DNA from: Intrasporangiaceae bacterium URHB0013
Lineage (GTDB): Bacteria > Actinomycetota > Actinomycetes > Actinomycetales > Dermatophilaceae
Direction: 5' to 3'
Assembly: GCA_000620545.1 (NCBI GenBank)
Contig: JIBA01000004.1
Location: 22,366 to 86,365 of the forward strand
Length of the DNA: 64,000 nucleotides
Within the stretch, counting starts at the first letter, position 1. Each line of letters opens with the position of its first letter. A program made the position numbers and the translations under genes. Shown here one piece after another: positions 36,753-45,049 of this stretch. A model generated the notes under the pieces. It was not told where the DNA came from. It did not search any database and saw nothing but the letters and a program-made list of their open reading frames with translations.

Positions 36753-36833
36753 GGCTCCATTGTGCTAACTACAGCAAGCAGAATGCAAACTCTGGGCAGC
36801 GTGAGCCGCCCCACACCCTGACTGACCCCCGTT

Positions 36834-36860
36834 TCGCGCGCTCCAGCGACGAGCGCGCGA
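36834..36860. terminator. 10-bp perfect hairpin, first of a tandem pair
   Basis: TCGCGCGCTC (36834-36843), loop CAGCGAC, complement GAGCGCGCGA (36851-36860). It lies downstream of the BKACE gene and upstream of the XRE gene. Confidence 0.55.
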
Positions 36861-36901
36861 TGTCGGATCCGAGCGCGCCGAACTTCACGCGCTTGAGGGC
36901 A

Positions 36902-36934
36902 GGATCGCGCGCTCCAAGCACGAGCGCGCGATCC
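36902..36934 (-). terminator. 13-bp perfect hairpin, second of a tandem pair
   Basis: GGATCGCGCGCTC (36902-36914), loop CAAGCAC, complement at 36922-36934. The arms include the same 10-mer as the hairpin at 36834-36860. It starts 48 bases after the BKACE stop on the minus strand. Confidence 0.65.
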
Positions 36935-36981
36935 GTCGGCGGGAGCAGCGGTCCCGGACGGATCAGTGAGGGGGCCCTCGG

Positions 36982-37836
36982 TCAGCGGGTGCGACGGTCC
37001 TTGATGGAGAGGGCCTCGCGAGCCTGCGTCGTCGTCATCGGCGGTCGCTGCATGAGCGTCGCGATCTCGGCGGCTCGGACGACGAGCTCGCTGTTGTGCG
37101 CGACCGGCCGGCCCTTGGCATACATGAGGTTGTCCTCCATGCCCACGCGGAGGTGGCCGCCCGCCGAGAGGGCAGCGGCGACGATCGGCAGGTGCGCGCG
37201 GCCGATGCCGGTGGCCGACCAGCTCGTGACCTCCGGCGGCAGCATGGCAACGCCGGCGAGCAACGCCTGCGGCGTGCCTGGCATCGCACCCGGCACCCCG
37301 GTGACGAAGTCGACGTGAACCTTGCCTCCGTAGGGCAGGCCGCACTCGTCGATGAGCCGGCGCAGAGCGTGCACGTGGCCGAGCTCGAACAGCTCGAACT
37401 CGGGCACGACCTCGCGTTCCTGCGCCTGGCGGTACAGGTCGACCATGAAACCCCAGGGGTTGAGGAAGACGCCGTCGCCGAAGTTGGTCGTGCCGCACGT
37501 CAGTGAGCAGGAGTCGGGGTCGGCGTCGAGGACCGTGAGGCGCTTCTCGAGCGGATCGGTGATCGAGCCGCCGGTCGAGAGCTGGACGATGAGGTCGGTG
37601 GCCTCGCGAACGCCCTCGACGGCCTCCTTGAGGAACGCCGGCTCGAGCGTCGGCTGGTGCTCCCGGTCGCGCACGTGGATGTGGATGAGGGCGGCTCCCG
37701 CTCGCTCACACGCGACGGCGGTCTCGACGAGCTCCTCCGGCGTGGTCGGCAGGGCCGGGACGTGCGACTTCGCGGTCTCGGCACCTGTAGGCGCGACGGT
37801 GATCAGGGTGCTCGCGGCGGTGCGTGCGGTGCTCAT
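36982..37836 (-). CDS. BKACE-family beta-keto acid cleavage enzyme
   Basis: This is a TIM-barrel enzyme (284 residues) of the 3-keto-5-aminohexanoate cleavage (Kce/DUF849) family, which condenses a beta-keto acid with acetyl-CoA. Features are ITVAPTGAETAKSHVPALP, the metal-ligand motif LIHIHVRDREHQPTLEP, STGGSITDPLEKRL, the SLTCGTTNFGDGVF region and the glycine-rich KVHVDFVTGVPGAMPGTPQ. The specific keto acid cannot be read from the sequence. ATG 37834-37836 is favoured over 37845 because AGGA falls at good spacing before it. Confidence 0.82.
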   Translation of the reverse strand: MSTARTAASTLITVAPTGAETAKSHVPALPTTPEELVETAVACERAGAALIHIHVRDREHQPTLEPAFLKEAVEGVREATDLIVQLSTGGSITDPLEKRLTVLDADPDSCSLTCGTTNFGDGVFLNPWGFMVDLYRQAQEREVVPEFELFELGHVHALRRLIDECGLPYGGKVHVDFVTGVPGAMPGTPQALLAGVAMLPPEVTSWSATGIGRAHLPIVAAALSAGGHLRVGMEDNLMYAKGRPVAHNSELVVRAAEIATLMQRPPMTTTQAREALSIKDRRTR

Positions 37837-37872
37837 GCCGCACATCCTGCCAGCGCCGCGGACGGCCGTCGG

Positions 37873-38913
37873 TCAGGGGGCGACGATCGTCGTCTGCGCG
37901 GCCGAGAGGTCCTCGACGAGCAGCTCGAGGGTCGGGTCCGTGTTGCGCTTGATGACCGCCAGGGCGATGGGCCCGTCGACGTGGTGGCGACCGACGGAGG
38001 TCACGCGCCCGACGACGCGATCGCCCGCCCGGACCTCGCTGCCCTGTGCGGGCAGGACGTGGCCCGAGCCGTCGAGGTGGAGGAAGACGAGACGGCGCGG
38101 AGGCCTACCGAGGTTGTGGACCCGCGCCACGGTTTCCTGCCCCCGGTAGCAGCCCTTGTGGAGGTGCACGGCGGTGCGCAGCCAGTCGAGCTCGTGAACG
38201 ATGGTGCGGTGGTCGGTCTCCGCCCCGAGACGCGGGCGCCACGCGGCGATGCGCAACGCCTCGGCCGCCCAGAGCCCGGCCATCGGCCGATCTCCCACTG
38301 TCACAAGGAGATCGGCGCGTGGCACGAGGACCTGCCGCCACGCTCGCTCGGTGCCGGGATGGTCGTCAACCGGGCCGTATGCGGTCGTGTCCCCTACGAG
38401 GTCAGGCCACGGGTCGCGCCAGGCGAGCGGTTCCCCCTCGACCGATTCGCTGGCGTGTGGCTCGCCGAGCACTGCCCAGTCGTCGGTGACGAGGGCGACC
38501 TCGACGCGCAGCATGAAACGCATCTTGTCGAGCCACTCCACGAGCGCCGGACCTGCGCCGGCCTCGGTCGTGATCCACGTCGTCTCGCCGTCATCGACGA
38601 GGTGCAGCGAGTGCTCGACGTGCCCCTTGGGACTGAGGATGAGGGCCTCGCGCGACTGGCGCTGCTCGAGGGCGAGCAGGTGCTGGGTCGTGAGCGAGTG
38701 CAACCAGCTGAGCCGGTCCGACCCGGTGACGGTGACGACGTCCCGGTGCGAGAGGTCGACGACCGCGAGGCCTTCCTCGAGCAGGCGCTGCTCGCGCATG
38801 GGGTCGCCGTAGTGGAGCGCGACACCGACCTCGAGGCCCTCCCCCGCCACGGCACCCGGGCGCGAGAGTAGGGGGCTCGTGACCGGTCGGGTGGGCAGCT
38901 CCAGGTCGCTCAT
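37873..38913 (-). CDS. ygfZ: Folate-binding protein YgfZ/GcvT-like
   Basis: This 346-residue protein has the GcvT-like fold and helps build or repair Fe-S clusters with folate. The family signature is KGCYRGQETVARVHNLG. The N-terminal half has LSHRDVVTVTGSDRLSWLHSLTTQ and the C-terminal barrel GDRVVGRVTSVGRHHVDGPIALA. The frame stays open well upstream; ATG 38911-38913 (SDLELPTRPV) is the start that removes the non-conserved region. FABP lies 29 bases upstream on the same strand, probably in one operon. Confidence 0.87.
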   Translation of the reverse strand: MSDLELPTRPVTSPLLSRPGAVAGEGLEVGVALHYGDPMREQRLLEEGLAVVDLSHRDVVTVTGSDRLSWLHSLTTQHLLALEQRQSREALILSPKGHVEHSLHLVDDGETTWITTEAGAGPALVEWLDKMRFMLRVEVALVTDDWAVLGEPHASESVEGEPLAWRDPWPDLVGDTTAYGPVDDHPGTERAWRQVLVPRADLLVTVGDRPMAGLWAAEALRIAAWRPRLGAETDHRTIVHELDWLRTAVHLHKGCYRGQETVARVHNLGRPPRRLVFLHLDGSGHVLPAQGSEVRAGDRVVGRVTSVGRHHVDGPIALAVIKRNTDPTLELLVEDLSAAQTTIVAP

Positions 38914-38942
38914 GTTGGGTGGAACGCTCACGGCATACGCCC

Positions 38943-39440
38943 TCATTCCACGCGCTTGAGAGTGGCCGACACGTGGCTCTGGAGCTCCTGGCCCACGGCG
39001 GCCATGTCCATGACCCACAACAGGTTGGACTCGACGAGGCCGTACATCCGCGTCGCCGCGTTGTACTCCTTCGCGCCCGGTGAGCGCAGGACGCCGTCGG
39101 TCTTGAGCTGGACCCTGGCCGGCTCGATCCTGCCGTAGTAGAGCTCGAGTATGCCGGTGGGGTGCGCGAGGAGCAGCTCGACCTCGCCGTTCTCGAGCGG
39201 CCGCCAGAAGCCGGACTCGACGGCGGCGGGGCGCACCTTGGCGCCGTTCTCGGAGTCGAGGATCCAGGCGCGGCTCTCCCACTTGAGGAAGCCGCGTCCG
39301 TCGTGCGTCACCTCGACCTCCTGGCCGAAGTGCGCGGACTCTATCGTCGGGTAGCCGACGACCCCGGCACCCTCCCAGCGCCCGATGAGCCAGGCGAGGG
39401 GTCGCAGCGGCTCCGGGATGTCCTGGTCGAGGTTGAACAT
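38943..39440 (-). CDS. FABP-family heme protein (nitrobindin)
   Basis: This 165-residue beta-barrel of the nitrobindin/THAP4-like family binds ferric heme and may isomerise peroxynitrite. The opening signature is LAWLIGRWEGAGVVGYPTI (GXWXGXG). The fold continues with GRGFLKWESRAWI and GILELYYGRIEP, and the proximal-side region is near RMYGLVESNLLWVMDMAAVG. ATG 39438-39440 is chosen because TACGAT lies 7 bases before it and because the longer form would overlap the divergent gene. Confidence 0.85.
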   Translation of the reverse strand: MFNLDQDIPEPLRPLAWLIGRWEGAGVVGYPTIESAHFGQEVEVTHDGRGFLKWESRAWILDSENGAKVRPAAVESGFWRPLENGEVELLLAHPTGILELYYGRIEPARVQLKTDGVLRSPGAKEYNAATRMYGLVESNLLWVMDMAAVGQELQSHVSATLKRVE

Positions 39441-39447
39441 GCGCTCG

Positions 39448-39457
39448 ATCGTAGCCT
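39448..39457. promoter_or_regulatory. Overlapping divergent -10 elements in a 23-base gap
   Basis: TACGAT on the minus strand (39448-39453) serves the nitrobindin gene and TAGCCT on the plus strand (39452-39457) serves the DsrE-like gene. They share two bases. Each ends 6-7 bases before its start codon, so both messages should be leaderless and the two promoters should exclude each other. Confidence 0.55.
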
Positions 39458-39463
39458 GATCCC

Positions 39464-39835
39464 ATGGACACCCCCGCGCGCTCACTCGTCGTCAAGGTCA
39501 CTGCCGGAACCGAAGCGCCAGAACGCCTCTCGCAGGCCTTCACGGTCGCCGCCACCGCCGTCGCGAGCGGCGTCGACGTCTCCCTCTGGCTCACGGGCGA
39601 CTCGACGTGGATGGCTGTCCCGGGGCGGGCGGAGGGGTTCGAGCTGCCGCATGCGGCACCCATCGTCGAGCTGCGGGACGCGGTGCTCGCCGGGGGTCGC
39701 CTCACCGTCTGCACCCAGTGCGCGGCCCGGCGTGAGCTGACGCAGGACCAGCTCGTCGACGGTGCGGTGATCAAGGGGGCGGCGGTCTTCGTCGAGGAGG
39801 TCATGGCACCCGGCACCCAGGCCCTCGTCTACTGA
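39464..39835 (+). CDS. DsrE-family-like protein
   Basis: This 123-residue protein has a Rossmann-like DsrE/YchN fold: LVVKVTAGTEAPERLSQAFTV, a hydrophobic VASGVDVSLWLTG strand, GFELPHAAP and a TVCTQCAARRELTQ segment carrying two Cys. DsrE-like proteins carry sulfur or act in redox steps. The CXXC could be redox-active, but no partner sulfurtransferase is adjacent. ATG follows a -10 element by 6 bases. The gene converges with the membrane-protein gene at 40055 across the 32-bp repeat array. Confidence 0.75.
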   Translation: MDTPARSLVVKVTAGTEAPERLSQAFTVAATAVASGVDVSLWLTGDSTWMAVPGRAEGFELPHAAPIVELRDAVLAGGRLTVCTQCAARRELTQDQLVDGAVIKGAAVFVEEVMAPGTQALVY

Positions 39836-39900
39836 GGCCGGCGGCGTCGCTGCGGCGAACGGTGGCCACTCGATGTCAGGGCGGCAACGAAACGTGGCCT

Positions 39901-40040
39901 CTCGACGGTGACGAGGCCGCGGACTTTGGCCCCTCGACGGTGACGAGGCCGCGAACTTTGGCCTCTCGACGGTGACGAGGCCGCGAACTTTGGCCTCTCG
40001 ACGGTGACGAGGCCGCGAACTTTGGCCTCTCGACGGTTGG
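39901..40040. repeat. 32-bp tandem repeat array, locus 2 (DsrE/membrane-protein junction)
   Basis: Units start at 39901, 39933, 39965, 39997 and 40029 (CTCGACGGT), exactly 32 bases apart. Each full unit contains GAGGCCGCGAACTTTGGCCT, with a 6-bp inverted repeat GAGGCC/GGCCTC around a 9-base loop. The unit is the reverse complement of the one at 27750-27958; about 26 of 32 bases match. The array lies between convergent genes. Confidence 0.87.
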
Positions 40041-40054
40041 GTGGGGGTGGGGGG

Positions 40055-40882
40055 TCAGGTGAGGACGGAGAAGAGGTTCACGACCGCACCGATGACGAGC
40101 ACCGATCCGGCTCCGGCGCCGGCCTGGCCCCGGACCGTCAGCATCGCCGGCTGCAGCGCGAGGACCCGGCGGAAGGACCACGACGCCGTGCCGACCGCGG
40201 CGCCGATGCCGAGCGCCTCCAGTGTCCCGACCTCGGCACCGCGTGACGCGACGACGACGGCCACGAGCACCGCGGCCGCGAGCGCGACGAACCCGAGGAA
40301 CGGCGTCGCGGCCCGAACCCCTGCGAGCAGGTCGGTGACGACGGCCGCCCCCACGGCTGCCATGGCGACGACCGCGACGGCCTGACCCCGGTCGCTGTCG
40401 GCGGCGACGACGGCCGTCGTGCCGGAGGCGATGACGACGAGGCCGCCGAACGACGAGAGCAGCGTGAGGACGAGACCCTCCCGGCCGGCACGCCGGACGA
40501 GCTGGCCGCAGAAGGCGAGCAGGATGCCGAACGCGACGGCCGCCGGCACCCACAGGAGGTCCTGGCGCAGGGCGCTCAGCACGATCGCCACGGACGCGAC
40601 GGCGAGCACGACGGTGGTGGCCGCCGGAGTGGAGGAGCCGGTGAGCGGCGGCCACCCCCAGGCCACCACGAGGGCGAGCCCGAGGGTCACGCCGAGCGCG
40701 GCGGCATACCCCGTGCCGTTGGCGACGAGGAGCGCTGCGGCGGCGACGAGTGTCGCGGCGATGCTGACCCACCGGATGCGGTCAGCGCCCGCGGGCGACA
40801 GGGGGAGGTGGAGCGACCCGGCGGCAGAGGCATCCGGACCGGGCTCGCGGATGGCCGCGTTGTCCTCAGGCACGGGGGCCAT
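40055..40882 (-). CDS. Hypothetical polytopic membrane protein
   Basis: This 275-residue protein has about eight hydrophobic helices after a 35-residue hydrophilic N-terminus (WVSIAATLVAAAALLVANG, GVTLGLALVVAWGW, TVVLAVASVAIVLSAL and others to SVLVIGAVVNLFSVLT). The composition is dominated by Ala, Val and Leu with few conserved polar residues. It could be a transporter or permease-like scaffold; I do not recognise the family. The MoaD-like gene ends 6 bases before its start. Confidence 0.65.
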   Translation of the reverse strand: MAPVPEDNAAIREPGPDASAAGSLHLPLSPAGADRIRWVSIAATLVAAAALLVANGTGYAAALGVTLGLALVVAWGWPPLTGSSTPAATTVVLAVASVAIVLSALRQDLLWVPAAVAFGILLAFCGQLVRRAGREGLVLTLLSSFGGLVVIASGTTAVVAADSDRGQAVAVVAMAAVGAAVVTDLLAGVRAATPFLGFVALAAAVLVAVVVASRGAEVGTLEALGIGAAVGTASWSFRRVLALQPAMLTVRGQAGAGAGSVLVIGAVVNLFSVLT

Positions 40883-40888
40883 TGTGCA

Positions 40889-41209
40889 TCACCCGCCGGC
40901 GAAGGGCGGCAGCACCTCGACGGTCCCACCATCGGTCACCGCTGCGTCACGACCCACCTTGCGCCCGTCGAGCAGGTAGCTCGCGACCCTCACGACACGG
41001 GCGAGATCCGGATGCGCGGCCACAGCTGCGTCGACGACCTCACCCACCGTCGAGCCGGCCTGCGTCTCGCTGTCGGTGTCGGCGGCCGCTCGCGCAGCTG
41101 CCCAGAAGCGCACCGTGACGGTCGGCGCCACGGTGGCGGCAACGGCTGTGGCGGCGCCCGTCACACCGACCGGTTCGGTCGTGCCCGGCTCGGGTCCACT
41201 CGGGGCCAT
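40889..41209 (-). CDS. MoaD/ThiS-family ubiquitin-like protein
   Basis: This 106-residue protein has a variable N-terminus (EPGTTEPVGVTGAATAVAAT) and a ubiquitin-like domain starting TVRFWAAARAAADTD. It ends in the diagnostic VEVLPPFAGG with a C-terminal GG. Such proteins carry sulfur as a C-terminal thiocarboxylate for molybdopterin or thiamine synthesis. The E1 activator and MPT synthase large subunit are not nearby. ATG 41207-41209 has GGAG before it; an upstream start at 41224 is possible. Confidence 0.8.
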   Translation of the reverse strand: MAPSGPEPGTTEPVGVTGAATAVAATVAPTVTVRFWAAARAAADTDSETQAGSTVGEVVDAAVAAHPDLARVVRVASYLLDGRKVGRDAAVTDGGTVEVLPPFAGG

Positions 41210-41262
41210 CTCACTCCGTCTCATCCTTGCTGCGGTCGCGTCCGCAGGTGACCAGTCTCGCC

Positions 41263-41268
41263 TATCCT
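41263..41268 (+). promoter_or_regulatory. -10 element TATCCT for leaderless glnR
   Basis: TATCCT ends 7 bases before ATG 41276; no Shine-Dalgarno sequence is present. Confidence 0.5.
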
Positions 41269-41275
41269 GCCTGAG

Positions 41276-41980
41276 ATGGCCCGACTGCTGCTGCTCACCA
41301 ACGCGCTGGCTCCCAGCGCCGAGGTGCTGCCTGCCCTCGGGCTGCTGAGCCACACGGTGCGCATCCTGCCCGCGGAGGCCACAGCCCTCGTCGACTCGCC
41401 CGACTGCGACGTCGTCATCGTCGATGCGCGACGGGAGCTGGCGAGCGCGCGCTCCCTCTGCCGGGTGCTGCGCACGACCGGGATCGGCACTCCCCTGCTG
41501 GCCGTCCTCACCGAGGGCGGCCTCGCTGGTCTCACGGCCGAGTGGGGCCTCGACGACGTGCTGCTCGAGTCCGCCGGCCCCGCCGAGGTCGACGCCCGAC
41601 TGCGCCTCGCCCTGACGAAGGGCCAGGACGACGACGCCGGCCTCGACCTGCCGATCACCTCGGGAGAGCTGGTCATCGACGAGGCCAGCTACTCCGCCCG
41701 CTTCCGCGGGAACCCGCTCGACCTGACCTACAAGGAGTTCGAGCTCATCAAGTACCTCGCGCAGCACCCGGGACGCGTCTTCACCCGCGCCCAGCTGCTC
41801 CAGGAGGTCTGGGGCTACGACTACTACGGCGGCACGCGCACCGTCGATGTCCACGTGCGCCGCCTGCGGGCCAAGCTCGGGCCCGACCACGAGGCCCTCA
41901 TCGGCACGGTGCGCAACGTCGGCTACCGCCTCGTCCCCGACCGCGCCGAGGCGCCAGCCACCCAGACCGCCGACGCCTGA
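41276..41980 (+). CDS. glnR: Orphan OmpR-type nitrogen regulator GlnR
   Basis: This 234-residue regulator has an atypical receiver ([63 protein letters not shown]). A winged helix follows ([19 protein letters not shown] to [20 protein letters not shown] and [13 protein letters not shown]). No cognate kinase is adjacent. The receiver's [13 protein letters not shown] and EGGLAGL blocks are those of actinobacterial GlnR, the master activator and repressor of glnA, amtB and nir genes, which senses nitrogen without classical phosphorylation. Identification rests on this overall pattern. Confidence 0.85.
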   Translation: MARLLLLTNALAPSAEVLPALGLLSHTVRILPAEATALVDSPDCDVVIVDARRELASARSLCRVLRTTGIGTPLLAVLTEGGLAGLTAEWGLDDVLLESAGPAEVDARLRLALTKGQDDDAGLDLPITSGELVIDEASYSARFRGNPLDLTYKEFELIKYLAQHPGRVFTRAQLLQEVWGYDYYGGTRTVDVHVRRLRAKLGPDHEALIGTVRNVGYRLVPDRAEAPATQTADA

Positions 41981-42043
41981 GGCGCCTGCCCGGTGACCGG
42001 GCCACACGGCATACGCCCTCGCTCGTCAGTGCCGGGCGGACGT

Positions 42044-42079
42044 GAGACGGCCCGGCTCCCACAGGAGCCGGGCCGTCTC
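42044..42079. terminator. 16-bp hairpin between convergent glnR and 5'-nucleotidase genes
   Basis: GAGACGGCCCGGCTCC (42044-42059), loop CACA, and its exact complement at 42064-42079. A CGGCATACGCCCTC word lies 30 bases before it (about 42006). Confidence 0.8.
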
Positions 42080-42104
42080 GTCAGGGCCGCTGGGTGTCAG
42101 CCGG

Positions 42105-43877
42105 TCACGGAGCGAGGGTGACCCGGTTGAGGGCACCGGGCGTGTACGGCGACTTCGTGGGCAGGTACGTCGAGAAGGCATCGATGTCGAGGCCACCGAA
42201 GTACTTGTTGGCGCCCGAGCGGAAGGCCGGGAATCCGTCACCGCCGTCGGACAGGAAGTTGTTCGTCACGATGCGGTAGGTCGCGGTCGGGTTGATGGCG
42301 ACGCCGTTGAGCTGGACGTTCGAGACCGTCGCGCGGTTGTGCGTGTAGGTCAGACCGGCGCTCGTGGCGAGGACGTACGGCCGCGTGGGCGCACCCGCGG
42401 AGTTGACGAACTGCTGGTTCAGCACGTCGAGGACCTGCTGTCCCGTGAGATCCATCGACACGAGGTAGTTGTTGAACGGCTGGACGTTGAAGGCCGCCTC
42501 GTAGGTGACGTTCCCGTTGGCGTCGGCGACGAGGTCGGCACGGATCCCTCCCGCGTTCATGAACGAGATGACGGGCGCCGTGCCTCCGGCCGGGATGACG
42601 GACGTGTCGGCGAGCTGGGCGTCGGCGATGAGGTCACCGAGCTGCGACTCCCCGGCAGCATTCGCCGCGCGAAGCACGGCCGGGACGGTGATCTGGCCGA
42701 TGACCTTGGTCGCGATCGCCTTGACGAGCTCCTTGTACTTGGCGATGAGCGTGGACTCGGCAGCGTCCTTGGCCACGGTGCGCGTGACGAGCATGTTGTT
42801 GGAGTCGGCGACCGTGGGGCGCACGATGTCGCTCGTGCGACGGTCGTACGTCACGTTCGTCTCGGTGAAGAGGCGTCCGAACGAGGAGGCAGACGTGACC
42901 AGACGCGGCTGGTTGTCGGGGTCGGGCAGGTTGCACACGTAGGGCTGGTGCGTGTGGCCCGAGATGATCATGTCGATGGCCGGGGAGAGACCCTTGGCGA
43001 TCGGGATGATCGGCGAGTCGGCCGACAGCGTGCCGCCACCCTTGCAGGTGAAGTCGTAGGGCGTGGCGGCCGGCGCAGTGCCACCCTGGTGCAGCAGCAC
43101 GACGATCGCGTTGACGCCCTGCGCCTTGAGCACCGGCACGAGGGCGTTGGCCGTCTTCACCTCGTCGGTGAACTCGAGGCCGGCGACGCCGGAGGCCGTG
43201 ACGATGGACGGCGTGTCCTTGAGCGTCATGCCGATGAAGCCGACCTTGGCGCCGTTGAACGTCTTGATGGCGTACGGCGGCAGGATCGTCTGGCCGCTTG
43301 CCTTCTCGACGACGTTGGCGGCGAGGTACTGGTACTTCGCTCCGGTGAACGTGCCGGTCGGGCACGAGTTCTGGTTGTTGAGGCCGTCCGGGCCGTCGTC
43401 GACGCAGCCGCCGTTCTGGAGGCGCTGGAGCTCCTTGTAGCCCTCGTCGAACTCGTGGTTGCCCACGGACGTGATATCGAGGCCGAGCGAGTTGAGGGCC
43501 TCGACCGTCGGCTCGTCGTGGAACGCCGCCGACAGCAGCGGGGAGGCACCGACCATGTCGCCGGCCGCGACGGTGACCGTGTTGGCGTGACCGACGCGGG
43601 CCTGCTTGAGGTGCGTCGCGAGGTACTCGACGCCACCGACGTTCGTCGTATCGGCGGTCGTGGCGCCCGTCTGGATGCGGCCGCTCGACCCCGACGGGGG
43701 CTCGAGGTTGCCGTGGAAGTCGTTGAACGACAGGATCTGGATGCCGAACTGCGTCTTGCCCGGCGCGTTGCTCGTGTCAGGGCCCGCGGTGGGTGCGGCG
43801 AGCGCCGGTGCCGCGAGGGCCGCGGCGCAGATCCCTGCGACGGCGACGCCCGTGATGCGGCGGGTGGTACGGGACAT
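42105..43877 (-). CDS. Secreted bifunctional metallophosphatase/5'-nucleotidase
   Basis: This 590-residue exported enzyme has a Sec signal peptide (ITGVAVAGICAAALAAPALAA). The calcineurin-like metallophosphatase domain has LSFNDFHGNL, AAGDMVGASPL, VGNHEFDEG and ISGHTHQPYVC. A C-terminal 5'-nucleotidase domain contains MNAGGIRADL and the substrate Phe/Asp region NNFLSDGGDGFPAF. It releases phosphate from extracellular nucleotides. There is no sortase motif. GTCA at 43965 and 43976 (11-base spacing) upstream may be a weak PHO-box remnant. The ATG at 43877 starts the signal peptide. Confidence 0.88.
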   Translation of the reverse strand: MSRTTRRITGVAVAGICAAALAAPALAAPTAGPDTSNAPGKTQFGIQILSFNDFHGNLEPPSGSSGRIQTGATTADTTNVGGVEYLATHLKQARVGHANTVTVAAGDMVGASPLLSAAFHDEPTVEALNSLGLDITSVGNHEFDEGYKELQRLQNGGCVDDGPDGLNNQNSCPTGTFTGAKYQYLAANVVEKASGQTILPPYAIKTFNGAKVGFIGMTLKDTPSIVTASGVAGLEFTDEVKTANALVPVLKAQGVNAIVVLLHQGGTAPAATPYDFTCKGGGTLSADSPIIPIAKGLSPAIDMIISGHTHQPYVCNLPDPDNQPRLVTSASSFGRLFTETNVTYDRRTSDIVRPTVADSNNMLVTRTVAKDAAESTLIAKYKELVKAIATKVIGQITVPAVLRAANAAGESQLGDLIADAQLADTSVIPAGGTAPVISFMNAGGIRADLVADANGNVTYEAAFNVQPFNNYLVSMDLTGQQVLDVLNQQFVNSAGAPTRPYVLATSAGLTYTHNRATVSNVQLNGVAINPTATYRIVTNNFLSDGGDGFPAFRSGANKYFGGLDIDAFSTYLPTKSPYTPGALNRVTLAP

Positions 43878-44045
43878 GTGTTCCCCTTGCTGAGATGGTG
43901 ACCAGGTGCCCGACGGCACCCCGGGGAGATTAGTCGGCCCTGCCCGCAAATGGGGACTTCGCCCGTCATGGGCTTGTCACCGCAGGGATCCGAGCGCGCG
44001 GGGCTCGGCAGCCGGGTGCGCAGTTCCCTGTGGTGGAATCGCGGT

Positions 44046-45005
44046 ATGCCGCGCCCGAGCGTCGCCCTGCGCGACACGACCAACCCGCTCACGCCGGACG
44101 AGTCCGTCGCGGTCCTCGCGCTCGCTGCCCGCGCCGCGGCCGCCGACGGCTCGGAGCCGCTGTCGGAGCAGTTCCGCCTGTCCGTGCGGGCGCGCGAGAC
44201 CGACGGGGTCGAGCACCTGCTCGCCGTCGGGCCGGACGGTGGGGTGCTCGGTTACGCGCAGTCCCGCACGGGTGAGGGGCCACCCTCGGCCGAGCTCGTC
44301 GTCGCACCCGCCGCCCGCCGGTCGGGCGTGGGCACGGCGCTGCTCGAGAGCCTGCCGCACGGCATACGCGTGTGGAGCCACGCGTCGGGGGCGGCGGGTG
44401 ACGTCGCCACGGCGTTCGCCCGTAGCGCGGGGCTGGTGCCCGTGCGCTCGCTCCACGTCATGGGTCGCTCGCTCCAGGACGGACCCGCGTGGCCCTCCGC
44501 CTCTCTCGACCCGAGGTATGCCGTCCGCTCCTTCCAGCCGGGGCTCGACGAGGACGCGTGGCTGGCCCTCAACGCCGCCGCCTTCGCACACCACCCGGAG
44601 CAGGGCTCGCTGCGCCGGGCGGACCTCGACCAGCGCATGGCGCAGACGTGGTGGGACCCGGCCGGGCTGATCCTCGTCGTGGAGGCCGCAGACCCGGACG
44701 TCCTCGCGGCCTCCCACTGGACCAAGGTCGACCCGCCCGGAGGAGAGGTGGGAGAGGTCTACGTCGTGGCGGTGGCGCCCGACCGGCAGGGTCAGGGCCT
44801 CGGACGCGCGGTCACCGTGCTGGGTCTCGACCACCTGCGCGCGCTGGGCCTCGCCCGCGTCGTGCTCTACGTCGACGAGGACAACGTCGCGGCCGTGCGC
44901 ACCTACGCCGCGCTCGGCTTCGAGGACGTCGAGGTGCACCGCCAGTTCGCGCGGGCGGACGAGGTCGGCAGGGCCGACCCCGCCTCCTCGGCTGCCGTCC
45001 ACTGA
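44046..45005 (+). CDS. mshD: Mycothiol synthase MshD
   Basis: This 319-residue acetyltransferase performs the last step of mycothiol synthesis, acetylating Cys-GlcN-Ins. It holds two GNAT domains. The N-terminal one ([21 protein letters not shown]) is a degenerate acetyl-CoA site. The C-terminal one is active, with [20 protein letters not shown] and [20 protein letters not shown]. The MshD-specific signature [12 protein letters not shown] is present. ATG 44046 is the start nearest to family N-termini. ppk1 starts 45 bases after the stop. Confidence 0.92.
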   Translation: MPRPSVALRDTTNPLTPDESVAVLALAARAAAADGSEPLSEQFRLSVRARETDGVEHLLAVGPDGGVLGYAQSRTGEGPPSAELVVAPAARRSGVGTALLESLPHGIRVWSHASGAAGDVATAFARSAGLVPVRSLHVMGRSLQDGPAWPSASLDPRYAVRSFQPGLDEDAWLALNAAAFAHHPEQGSLRRADLDQRMAQTWWDPAGLILVVEAADPDVLAASHWTKVDPPGGEVGEVYVVAVAPDRQGQGLGRAVTVLGLDHLRALGLARVVLYVDEDNVAAVRTYAALGFEDVEVHRQFARADEVGRADPASSAAVH

Positions 45006-45049
45006 GACGACTTCACCCTCGCGTCGCCTTTCGGTGCCACGATGGGCGG

